Assembly: GCF_905475465.1 (NCBI RefSeq)
Contig: NC_062241.1
Location: 7,564,001-7,628,000 of the forward strand
Source of the DNA: Pieris napi
Taxonomy: Eukaryota > Arthropoda > Insecta > Lepidoptera > Pieridae
DNA: 64,000 nt
Reading direction: 5' to 3'
Below are positions 46,973 to 58,267 of this stretch, piece after piece. Each line of letters opens with the position of its first letter. The stretch's first letter is position 1. The notes under the pieces were generated by a model, which was given only the letters and a program-made list of their open reading frames with translations, made no database searches and was not told the DNA's origin. The translations under genes and the position numbers were made by a program.

Positions 46973-49900
46973 ATGGCGGAAAGAAAGTTTTCAACATCAA
47001 CAATTTTGCTGAGCGTTGCCGCGTTCATTTTGTTAAGTGGTGAGTACTCGAGAAATAAATAAATAATCGTTGGCTGTAGAACTTTTGCAGATAAAATAAT
47101 TTCGGTTCTATTTTGTTCCATACGAATACTTCAATTCTAAAACAAAGCTTTGGCAACGTTATAACGTTGTTTGTTTAGCTTAGTTTAGTTTATTTTCGAG
47201 GTTTGTGTTTTATTAAAATTTGATTAATGTTTGCTGACTTAAATTGATTGTAAAGTTAACAGTAGTTTTTATAGTTTCGTAAATATATAAATATTTCAAA
47301 AAATTGAAGGCCACACATTTTCTATTATTATTTTTCCTCGAATCGAGCGCATTTTATAAATTTTAATTCATTTCACTGGTCTTGCATGTTGTAACTTTGT
47401 GAGGAATAAAAAATATCTATAATATAAGTATACCTTTAATAATAACATATTGTTACAATTATCTGACCTTTGATTATTTAAAAAGCATTTTTTTTTTGTA
47501 TATCCTAAATATCGAACTTTATTTTTTCTTTTTTGATGTATCGAAGTCGCATCGCACTTCATTAATATATGTTGATGGAAAAAATATTTATATAATTGTT
47601 AACTTCGTATTTTTTATGAGGCCATGAAACAATCTGTTGTTTTCCCAAGGCAACTAACATGTGTAATTGGTTTGCCAGCCAACAATCGATACGTTGTTTG
47701 AAACACAAAAGAACTATCAATTAGCTCTGCCCAACCCATCGTGGTTATGCATATAATAAAATGATTACAAAAAGCTCCTTTCAACATATTTACCATTTAA
47801 TTTATTCTGAAATAGATAATAATAAAGATTTGTTTCTTATATATTATAGTACCTAAAGAGATATCGGATCATTACTTGACTTCGTTACGGAAGTATACAA
47901 ACTCACTTCAGGCATTTAAAATAACAAATACTTTTTGTGTTCCATGCCTAACAAAGACAGAGAATTTTACGACTTGTAAATTGCTTTTAGTTTGCTATTT
48001 GTAGTTACACGCTCAATAAAACATTTACACGACAAACTTATTCCAACGTACGTTTCGAGTAATCTCGAAATAGAATGTATTTTACGGCGTTTTCAATCTT
48101 TAATGCTTACTAATTGCTTGCCAGTTACGACTAGCAGCATCACGAAAAAGCGACATATTTTTCAAAATTATTTAGCTTCTTATTTATATGCGTAGATATA
48201 ATAAAAGATATTGTCCCTGCGTATTAAAGAGTATAATGTATCTATTAATTTAATTTTTTTTACATAATATAACAGGCTGACCAACTACATTCTTTAAAAA
48301 AATGATGATAGGAATGCAACGGTCAGACAAATGTGTCGGTCATTGATCAATCGCTCAATAATAATGTTTTAAAGAAGGTATGAACTTACTCACCACCCAC
48401 CTAATGTTTAATATACAACAAAGACAAATTTAAAAAAAAAAATGGCATCTTTTTCGCATTTGTCATCTTCCATTGTTATAAAGAATATAAGTGTTTGAAA
48501 GTATATATTTTGTCTGCGCCGCCCATTTTTTACAGTAAAAATTTAAGTATCATTTTCGTAACAAATACGTTAGGAAGTTCAAATTATAATTCTGTCGTTA
48601 TTTCGCTCAAAATCGATTTGAATAAAATTTTACATAAAGCGGGTAACATGATAAACATTAAGGTCTATAAAGTCGGGTTTAGAAGCTAGTTGATCACCTA
48701 TAATATTGAATTCAACAATTGTTCTTGCATAAGCTGGATAATCGTGGATATCGTCTATCTTATTATCAAATGACTGCTGTGGATTTGCGTTATGCAGTTT
48801 ACTATAAATATCATTCTTAGCGTCGACTCTGAATCTGAGTGTAAAAGCCCTCTCAGAGCGTTATAAAACTTGAGGTGCTTCGTAAAACTTTTTATAAATA
48901 TATTTCTCTAGACTCTGCGGAGTATTAACAGTTCTTTAGACTATACAGGGTGTTGACCATAGGAAAAAATATTCTTTATTACAATTGATTTACATTTTAG
49001 AGAACTTTTCTCTTTTTTTTTTTCTTTGAACTTTTTTCTTTCTACCTTTAGATCGATCTCACAACATTTGTGGAAGTAAACATTAAGCCAAATTTATTTT
49101 CATAAGGTGGCCTCCATATAACTGAAGGCGGCATTTCCCCAATTTAAAAAATCATCAATTTTAAAATTGACGTCGATTATTAGCTACAACGCCTACATGC
49201 ACCAAATACTAAAATGTACTTTTTTGTAGGTGTTGCCGCGGAGAATGAATGCTACTGGTGCGGCCCTCTAGCGGAACAGGTCCACCGCAGTAGAAGAGCG
49301 CCACCTTGCGACGCTCCCAAAGCTCACGTGACAACGTGCGATGCAGGCTTCCCGCATTGTGCCATCGTCGCCACTGCACCGCGTAAGACTTAATTTAGTC
49401 ACTGTTGTTACTATTTATGTAACACATCTTGCTTTTATAAAATTTTGGTTTATTCTTCTACAATTAGATGGAGATTGTATTACTATTAGTTTGATTATTA
49501 TTACTATTGGTGTCATATTTAAGCTAGGAAATTTAGTTGCATTGATATATAAATTTTTAAAGTATATAGGTACATATACTAAAACTTTTTGTTTTACCTG
49601 ATGATTTTTTATCAATATTGATAAATTCCGATGTACTAACTTTCCAAAACTTAAATTTTCCAGCTTACGTTGAATCCAGATACTGCGTCAAAATCTATCA
49701 AGATGAGTGCTATCTAGATTTCTGTAATACCACGAGAACATGGAAAATGACATGCCCATGCAAGGGAAATCTCTGCAATGGACAAAACTCAGATCGAGAG
49801 GAATCGTCTTTCGCCGAACTTATCGCTACAACTCAAAAGGATCTTAAAAGAAGAACAAAAAAGAGTATAAAGGAACCTTTAGTACGCTCTGTACAAACTG

Positions 49901-50394
49901 AAGACAAGAACGCTGCGATGGTCGATCCCGATAATGTAAACAAAACAGTTACAGAGCCCGGGGTGAACGAAAATGACAGTGATAAATTTATGCCAACATT
50001 TAGTACATCAAGAGTCACTCATCAGGAAAATGGACAAGTTACTAGTATAACTGGCACGAGTGAAGAGAACACTGCAGAAGAACAGAATATTTCCGTAGCT
50101 GTAAGTACGCCTTATATTTTAGAATCCACAGTAGTAAAAATATCTGAAAGTAAGAAACATGCAGAAAATCTGATTAAAACTAGTGAAAAGTTGCCAACAG
50201 CCGAAGCATTGCAGAGCGAAAATTCTGATACTCCGAGTGAAAATGAAGAGGTTGAAAGTACAGTTAGCGACGATGATGTCACAACAACGGACGCCGCGTT
50301 AGGTACAGAGCAACCCACGCCGCGTGAAAACTCGGCTAGCGGCGTCTACTTTAATATTTATTCATTGATATTTTTACTATGTGCAAAGTTGTAG
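46973..50394 (+). CDS. Ly6/uPAR-type, probably GPI-anchored protein (Ly6-B)
   Basis: Three exons: 46973-47039 (donor GTGAGT), 49230-49382 (acceptor TTGTAG, donor GTAAGA) and 49664-50394 (acceptor TTCCAG). Both introns are phase 1, giving 316 residues. A signal peptide covers about residues 1-26 (ILLSVAAFILLSG core). The Ly6-type domain, residues 30-112, has eleven Cys: CxxC at 30/33, then C49, C59, C66, C81, C89, C94, and CPC-x4-CN at 104-112. A long Glu/Ser/Thr-rich stalk (113-290) follows. The tail after RENSASG is hydrophobic (IYSLIFLL), as for GPI anchoring. The role is unknown. Ly6-A, 32 kb away, has the same intron phases and matching Cys spacing. AATAAA at 50524-50529 lies 130 nt past the stop. 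Confidence 0.82.
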
Positions 50395-50523
50395 ACACCC
50401 TTTTTAAGTTTAATGCTTTTGTAGTCAATAATGATCTCACCTTCTATCAATTCAAAAAAGCATCGTGTTGTGATATTAGACTAGGCAGGTATATATTAAT
50501 GTTTTTGCTTATGTATTTGTGAG

Positions 50524-50560
50524 AATAAAATTGCATAAAAATATATTTGTTTCATTTATT
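50524..50560. terminator. Poly(A) signals of two converging genes, about 30 nt apart
   Basis: AATAAA on the plus strand (50524-50529) serves Ly6-B. On the minus strand AATAAA (50560-50555) lies ten bases past the CCDC174 stop. With the usual 10-30 nt to the cleavage site, the two mRNAs would overlap by some tens of bases, tail to tail. Confidence 0.6.
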
Positions 50561-50569
50561 AATTTACAA

Positions 50570-53500
50570 TTAATCGAATGTGAAGTCATAATGTTTAGGT
50601 AAATGTATACCAGTTGACTTAGTTTCTAGACTTTTAGTGCCTTGGGCAAATGATTCTCTTATATCGGATTCAAAAGGTTTTGGATATTTCGAGATTTTGG
50701 GCACAGGACCATAATAGTCGTATGTTGGTGGTGGCGCTATCTCCGAGTGACATTCAATATGACGTTTATCATGTCTTCTCACATTGTCTTCTTCATCACT
50801 CAATTCGTTCTGTATCGGAATTGGGTCCCCACTTTTAACAAAATTCTTATATTTTACTGAATTTTCTGATTTCTTTGATGAAAAATATAGACCTTTTTGA
50901 TTTAAATCGCTAATCTCATGTGGAGGAGGAGTGAGTGGTCTGACTTCTTGTCGAACATCTGCCCAAGTCTTCTTTTTAGTTGAATCACATTCTTTTATAT
51001 TGGTTTGTGTATCTACTTTACTTCCTTGAGTATCAAATGAAAATTTAGATCTACGAGATGTAGATGCTTCAAGTGGAGCAAACTCATTGATTCGCTTAGC
51101 TCTCTGCTTGTCAACATATTCTTCTTGTGTCATTACTCTAAATTTCGTAGCTTTATCATCTACGCCTTCTTTACCCAAGTCCCATTCGCGGATATAGGCG
51201 TCTCGTTCTTTTTGTCGTTCTTTCTCACGTTCTTCTTTTAATCTTTTTTCTTCTTCATTCGCTTTATTATCTGCTTCAGTTTTCTTTTCGTTTAAGAATT
51301 CAATTAGACATTTTCTAAATTCGTTCTGTTTATCTGCAATATCAAAGTTATGAATTATGATCATGGGATAAATCAAAATATGTGATCTTAATGAAAATAG
51401 ACATTTTTTTATAGAACAGGGCTAAACGGGCAGGAGGCTCACCGAATGTTAAGTGATACCGCCGCCCATGGACACTCTCAATGCTAGAGGGCTCGCAAGT
51501 GCGTTGTCGGCCTTTTAAGAATTTAAGACATGGTTGCCACTATAATTAATTTGCAAAGTTGAAATGATTTGACTTCTACTCATCGTAACACACATTTTTC
51601 TCACATTCATTTTTCTAAACAAGAACATCAAATTTGGACAACTTTACTTGCTGATAATTCTGTTTTAACGGAACGTAGCACAAAGCATTAATGTAAATGG
51701 ATTAAACCAGCAAGGCTACTCCGAATTCCGCCACACTTTTCAATTTTGGAAAGCTATCTATGTGTCTTCTTAAAACCCATTATTTCACTAAAATTCGCCT
51801 TCCTTCCAAGGTTCTAATAACTAATTTTATTAATTTGTTTACACACTGATTAAACTGAATCTGTAAATAGCGACTTTCGGTTTCAATTACATGCTTAAAT
51901 AGCTAATAAGTCGTAAGTCATTCGAACCTTACAATTATATCTTTAACTACAACAGTTATATTTTCCTAATAAATCGTATTTGAGCTAACCTAAATTTTCG
52001 AGAGTAGAAAAGCTTGCGGAAATCTAAATAGCTCTGCCATAGTCTAATTACGCAATAAGAAATACTAGGGCTTAGGACAAAGTAAATTTTCGACAGGCGT
52101 GACCCACTAACTCCAAACGAATTAGTACGAAAACGGTCACGTGACAAAGCGTGAGCTAATGTCATTAACAGGTAATCACTTAACATTGTAATGACTGTAG
52201 ACTCTTAAACCTTACCTTCAGGGTCTTCGGGTGGAAGTCCTAATCTCATTCTCTGCCTCGCCTTGGCAGCTGCAACTCTAGCAGCAACTAACTCGTCTCT
52301 TTTCTTCCTCAACTCTTCAGCTTGCTTTTGGGCCTTGAGGGTCTCCTCTCTTTCCTTCATCAGTTGCTCTATTTGCTTTTTTCGTTCAGACTCATCTGTA
52401 CTGAATGCATAGTATCCAACACCATGCATTCTTGCCTCTGAAAGGTTTAAGGAATAAATGTATATTTTTATTATTTTACTTACATTTAATTAAAATGAAA
52501 GGAAATATTCACTTTATGAAAATAAATAAGATTCAGATTTTTTTCTTAAATATTATCCCAGAAGAAACATGATTAGAGTGAACAAACAAATTTAAGAAAA
52601 GCAAACTTATAACCAATTACAAGTCATATAAAAATTGATAATTGTTCCCACCGTCAAATAAGATATCCTGATAATGAATATCTTCGTCCTTAGCCAGTAA
52701 TTCTTTCTCTTTCTCTTCCCATTTCTGCCTTAGAGATTGAAGGTAATCTTTGGTCTTCTGCACCAGGAATGGATGCTCTGCTTTTTTTTCAGTCTGTGAG
52801 ATGTATGCGATTTGATTTAAACAAAAAAAAAACATTTATGTATGTACTTACTCCAAAGGTTTTCTATTTTGAGGTGACAAGCGCAATGCATATCAAGTGA
52901 TTGCATAAATCGCATGTAAATCAAAATTGCCTCCAAATCCTCTAAGCTAATATTGCATTAAACATAGTGTCTAAATGACTAAGGTACATTTTAAATTCAC
53001 AGGTGACATAATTGGGTGTTACAATTATTGATTGACACAAATTATACACAGAGTTTTTAAATCTTGCTATGGGATTCTGGTTACAAATGGTAAGATTGTT
53101 TATTTGTGTAAGTAGGTATTAGGAATCCAGATGTATAAATCAAAAAAATGTGACAGTGGCCTTACATGACACTGCCTTAGAGATCAGGTTACCATATGTG
53201 TGTTTATAATCCAAACAAAGATTTACATATTCATAAAAACTGGAACAATCTAATTGCAATGTTATGTCTGAGATAAAACAGTGCTAGTAAGGTTTTATTT
53301 ATTATTCAGTTTTCTGAATAAATAAATTACTATAGCATAACTTCAAAGGTATATATGTATGTATATAGCTTTTACCATATCACTTTCATCCTCTTCGAAT
53401 CCAGGCATTCTTTTCATCAGTTCTTTATCACGTTTTTTGTAAAAATCCAAGTCTGATTTCAGACATTTTCTAGTTCTTCCCAAACAGTCAGTAAACTCAA

Positions 53501-54718
53501 TCCTGGAAACAAAAATCATGACAAGAAGCTTGTTTTGTAACTTGGTGGCTGAACATCCATGCACGGACAGGCAATGTTGCTAATCAAACGTTCCGCATTT
53601 ATTTTACAACTTTTCCTGAAAATGTATAAAAAAAACTTTAATTTACCAGTCACCATCTTCTTTCTCTTCCTTTTCAACTAATTGAACTTCAGTCAGCTCA
53701 ACGTCTGGCTTTGTAATCCCTTGCTGTTTCTTCTCTTTAAAATCCACAAGGAATCGTGCTGCCAACTCAGAATGCCCAGCATTATCAGTCAAATGTTCAT
53801 AAAGTTCAGCTTTCTTCTCCAGTGCTGATCTGGAGGGAAATACATTATTTTAATGGCTTATATGTTAATGCAATATATAATAATCCTTCTTGCTTTCTGG
53901 CAGATTAAAATGAGTGGTGGGGAATTTCTGGCTAGTTCTCTTCGCCCACTCTCTAAGCGCTTGATTCGAGATTTCGATTAAATTTATATAATGAACTTTT
54001 TTAAATATTGACATTCATAAGTAACCAATTAATAAAGTTCATAACCAACATGAAAAATTTGGATTTGGTTTGTCAGTTCACCGTCCATGTTCACAGACCC
54101 ATTCCTATTATAAAATGACAATGATCTCCAGCATAAAATAGCTTGAAATATAAACTAAAATTCACAAGAATGTATATTGATTTATTATAACCCATAAATG
54201 AAATTGGTAAATGACTTAAATTTCTATTTTAAGGTTCATTTTGATAAAATTATTACAGGTATGTTTTGAAAGCATTACAGGACTTTCAAAACATACCTGT
54301 AATACTGTTTATATTGTTTTTAAAATATTGACGATAATCATAATTAACTATAATAAACATTATTCAATTAAATTTGATTAAATTAAAACTTACTTGGATT
54401 TTCTTTGTGCTTCTAATTCATCAGTATCAATAGCCTTCAGTTTACTTTTTAAAGTCTGAGGATTGTTAGACTCATGTTTATTTTTATCTAAAACTTTTAC
54501 AGGTTTATAGTTTTCCAACCTGTGCTTTGGTAGATTCTTCTTTTCTAAAACCTCTTCTTGCTTTTTAAGAAGTTCTGCCTTTAAACTAAATAACTGCAAC
54601 AATAATAGTAATCTTGAGATTACTAATAATATATACATAGTACAGTAAACATAAAAATGAGGAGAAAACATACAGTTGATTTATTGAAAGTTAATGTCTT
54701 CTTGCTGTGCTCATTCAT
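50570..54718 (-). CDS. CCDC174: Coiled-coil domain-containing protein 174 homologue
   Basis: Seven exons, read downwards: 54718-54674, 54593-54394, 53829-53647, 53502-53376, 52793-52652, 52437-52216 and 51333-50570. All have GT-AG borders and matching phases and together encode 560 residues. Conserved words match the CCDC174 family in order: SLKAELLKKQEEV (about residues 18-30), WIEFTDCLGRTRKC (142-155), HYQDI, HGVGYYAF (237-244), a Lys/Glu-rich coiled coil (245-305) and YIREWDLGKEG (353-363). In vertebrates CCDC174 is a nuclear protein linked to RNA processing and the exon-junction complex. A similar role here is inferred. It is longer than the human protein (467), mostly in the low-complexity C-terminus. 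It lies head to head with UBE2A and tail to tail with Ly6-B. Confidence 0.9.
51405..51535 (-). repeat. Lepidopteran interspersed repeat in CCDC174 intron 6
   Basis: The plus strand reads GGGCAGGAGGCTCACCGAAT, TGATACCGCCGCCCATGGAC and GTGCGTTGTCGGCCTTTTAA. It is the best-preserved copy of the repeat also seen at 44265-44405 and 62895-62995. The intron (51334-52215) holds nothing else of note. Confidence 0.7.
53895..53985 (+). repeat. Degenerate LINE 3' tail in CCDC174 intron 2
   Basis: ATGAGTGGTGGGGAATTTCT, CTAGTTCTCTTCGCCC and GCGCTTGATTCGAGA follow the order of the jockey/CR1-like tail at 24020-24090, with several mismatches. It lies antisense to CCDC174. Confidence 0.5.
54251..54304. repeat. 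Perfect 22-bp hairpin in CCDC174 intron 2
   Basis: Arms 54251-54272 and 54283-54304 are exact reverse complements (core ACAGGTATGTTTTGAAAG) around a 10-nt loop that itself repeats ATTACAGG from the left arm. This combined direct and inverted copy suggests a template-switch mutation. Confidence 0.75.
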
Positions 54719-55872
54719 ATTTTCAGGTGTAAAATCACAATTATATGTTACAATTTATAGAAAATCTATAGCAAAACATAATTTATATATTAAACCTGAT
54801 TATAACTTATAAACACAATCACGATTTATTTTTATGGTTCTTTTTAAAAGATTTTATAGCCTGGCAACGGATCATTATAGGCTATTAATTACCACAGACT
54901 AGAAGGCCGATATACTAGTTAAAAAATATAAATCTGAATAACAATAGTAGTTTTTTTTTAATTTTATGGCCTGGTAACGAGACCTTTAAGCCAAACAGAG
55001 TAGTATAAATCATAAATAGAGTTTAATAAATATAGCAGGATATAGGGAATTTGCGAAGGGAGAAATTAGATACGGGAAATACAAGAACTAAAGCATGCAA
55101 CCCGTGTAAAAACTAAAAAGACGTCAAATGAAATACCACTACTCGATTTCATTCAAAAATCGAAACCAATGCATAAAAATGTTCTTTCAGGAAACTATAC
55201 TAGGATACTATTCCCATATCTATATTTTAAGACTTCTAATTTTTGATTTCATTACAACTTTCTGTTGTGTTGTGAATGTTTTTAAGTCATTCAATACTTT
55301 ACAAAACAGTCAACATAAATTCATGCTTATTAAAGTATGATTGTATTAAAAAACAGCGGTTACCGCTACATATTTTATTTTAATAGACAAATATGGTGAA
55401 AACCTGTAAGAAAACTTGCGTAAATTAAAACATGACGAGTATTATATTATATTATTTTTATGCATTATAAAGACTATAAAATAAAGGAACAAAATAATTC
55501 TTTTTTTGCTATTTCGGCGTGGTTTTTATGCTTTAGTTTGTTTCTGACATTTAATTATTTAATACTTGCCTCCATCATCATAAGCCGAAAATGTATACAA
55601 TTATTACGTTTTTACATAGATATTATTTTTACTCTGTTATAATTAGTTATCTATGGTAAGCCTATTTCTCAGTTTTTGCTGAATATTCATGGTCATTTTG
55701 ACAACCTTTTCTTAAAAGGTGACGAAAAAATCTGTGCAAATAACAAGGGCAGAGGGCAGCGCAAGTATTTATTTTATTTCATGGAGTGATCATTCAAAGA
55801 CATCTACAATCCATTCTTGAATAATTCTGCCTTGGGCCAATTTATAGTGAGAACTTATTGTGTAAATTGAAA
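54719..55872. other. Shared upstream region of CCDC174 and UBE2A
   Basis: 1.15 kb between two divergent start codons, so it should hold both promoters. No TATA box is clear, as is usual for housekeeping genes. Two related short blocks, TAGCCTGGCAACGGA (about 54858) and TGGCCTGGTAACGAG (about 54967), each next to a T-run, look like two copies of an unnamed repeat. Confidence 0.4.
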
Positions 55873-56828
55873 ATGTCAACTCCTGCCAGACGACGGCTAA
55901 TGAGAGATTTTAAACGGTTTGTACTATATTTTTTTAATACTTAATAAAAATTAAATGATATTTTATATCTGTGTTTTGTCTAGTGGATCATCAAATTACC
56001 TACCTGTTGCAGAGATTTTTATATTGGTCCTATATCATTTCGCATTGAACGATCGATTTTGTTGAATTTGCTTTATTTTTGCACATAAGACTTGTGCTAT
56101 AAGCGGAGTGGTGCGTCACGCGTTTATGCATTTACAGCTACGTGTTATTATGAATGGTAGACAAAAAGAAATTTCATAACGTATTTATTATTATTACTAG
56201 TAACTTCTAAAGAAAGATCTGTGACCTACTTTTGAAAACCAAAAGCATAATTTAATCAATATTTTGTTAATGAAACAGGCAAATTATTGTTTAATAAATT
56301 ATCAAATTTAATATATTCATTTTCAGCCTTCAGGAAGATCCACCAACGGGAGTGTCAGGTGCACCCACCGACAATAATATAATGATCTGGAATGCTGTGA
56401 TCTTTGGGCCTCATGACACTCCATTTGAGGATGGAACGTTTAAGCTTACTATTGAATTTACTGAAGAATACCCAAACAAGCCCCCAACAGTTCGTTTTGT
56501 ATCTAAGATGTTTCACCCAAATGTCTATGCAGATGGTGGAATATGTTTAGACATATTGCAGAACAGATGGAGTCCTACTTATGATGTATCTGCAATTTTA
56601 ACTTCTATTCAGGTAATATGATCATGCCTTTTAGTGTATAAAGTATAGACTATTAAAATTATTATTAGCATTACTTACTAAATATTTTATATTATTTTAC
56701 AGTCTTTACTAAGTGACCCGAACCCTAACTCTCCAGCAAATTCAATGGCTGCTCAGCTTTATAAAGAGAACCGCCGAGAGTATGAAAAGCGGGTGAAAGC
56801 ATGTGTAGAACAGTCTTTTATAGATTAA
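55873..56828 (+). CDS. UBE2A: Ubiquitin-conjugating enzyme E2 A (RAD6 / Ubc6)
   Basis: Three exons, 55873-55916 (donor GTTTGT), 56327-56612 (acceptor TTTCAG, donor GTAATA) and 56703-56828 (acceptor TTACAG), encode 151 residues, the length of insect RAD6. It is a bare UBC fold. It starts [20 protein letters not shown]. HPN is at 78-80 and the active-site Cys88 lies in GGICLDILQ, which accepts ubiquitin from E1. The C-terminus is short and lacks the acidic tail of yeast Rad6. With Bre1-type E3s the enzyme monoubiquitinates histone H2B, and with Rad18 it acts on PCNA in damage tolerance (family knowledge). Several AATAAA words follow within 200 nt of the stop. It is divergent from CCDC174 and convergent with REXO1. 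No odd features. Confidence 0.97.
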
Positions 56829-58267
56829 CCAGGCATTAATGGGAGCTTGGCCACCCATTATAAATAATAAATTGCTCTACAAAATATGGGCTGACACTGT
56901 TATACATGAAACAAGTGTGAAAAATAATATTTACCATTACTAAATGTACTATTGCTGCCATCTAAGCCTTGGTGGGTAAATTATTATGAATTTTCAATAA
57001 AAAGTACCTACCCATTAAATTTTTAATGTAGTAGTGATGAAATATTAGCACCATATTTTGCTCTTAAATTTATTCTTATGGTAGTATCATAGAAATAAAC
57101 ACTTTTAAAAGTATGTAACCACAATATGTTATAGAAAACCTACATCTGCAAAGTGAGTGATAGAAAAACATTTTAAATTGTGATTGCAGTAAGTTTATAA
57201 TTTTTCATTGTATCTGTTGTGCTAGATTAATTGTAATCACCTATAACATTCAAATTATAATAGAATAAGTTAATATTTCATACTAATTAACATTTAAAAT
57301 AATATTATTTGATCACTTCTGTTAATGATAAAAAAAAATTGTTGTTGGATTGCAATAAATGTAATTATACAATTTCTCAAGTTGATTTTTTTTCTATGTT
57401 TACTGAACTGAGTACAAGTGTTTTATATTGTTTACATTTACTAAATACAGTCTTACTATTAACAATTGCATTTTATTATTATTAGTGAAATAAAATAATT
57501 TTACTGACATTAAAGTAAATGATAGTGAAAGGTTCATTTACTTCAGGGGTATAAATTAAAGTTTTTGAGTATTAGGACGAAGTAATTTATAATATTGGTA
57601 ACATCAACATCTACCATTCCACTGTCTTTTTAACATGTTGCTGGATTTGCAATTTTCAAGAGATCTATTATTTTGTGTTTTATTACATTTCTATAACTTT
57701 GTTATTTACTAATAGGGCAATGTCCTAAACATAAAAATCTGTTATTTTTTATGAATCTGGTATTCTACAAAGGGTCAGGGGCATAGTAGCATAAAATACA
57801 ATACATATATGTATATTAAGTTCAAGTTCTTTTGTAAAAATGACCACAATAGTCATGTCAGTCATATTTAAAAGTAATATAGATGGGCATTGACTAGATC
57901 TAGATAGGAATGAATACCACAAAATGTGTATAAAAGTATTTAATAGAAAATTAACCGTATTATTACCCACAATCATGTATTGCTTCAATAAATATGCAGT
58001 ATTTTAAATATTAGAATAATTGCATATGTTACATCTAAACATCTATAATATGATTAAATTAAAATGTTACAACAAGTAAAAATTCAATTTACCTTATAAC
58101 AAATCAGTATTTAATTTATAATAATTTCTTCACCAAGTTAACAAATGGATAGTAAAATATTGTAACCATCAGAGATCAACCATGTTAAATAAAGAATCAA
58201 TAAACAATTATGCATTATAAATGAACCTTTAAAATATACAATTGGTTAAGAAAATTAGTATTAATTA
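56829..58267. other. Region between converging UBE2A and REXO1
   Basis: This is 3' UTR and spacer for both genes. AATAAA words on the plus strand near 56866 and 56994 are candidates for UBE2A. The REXO1 3' end is not clear. No ORF with support and no repeat was recognised. Confidence 0.45.
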
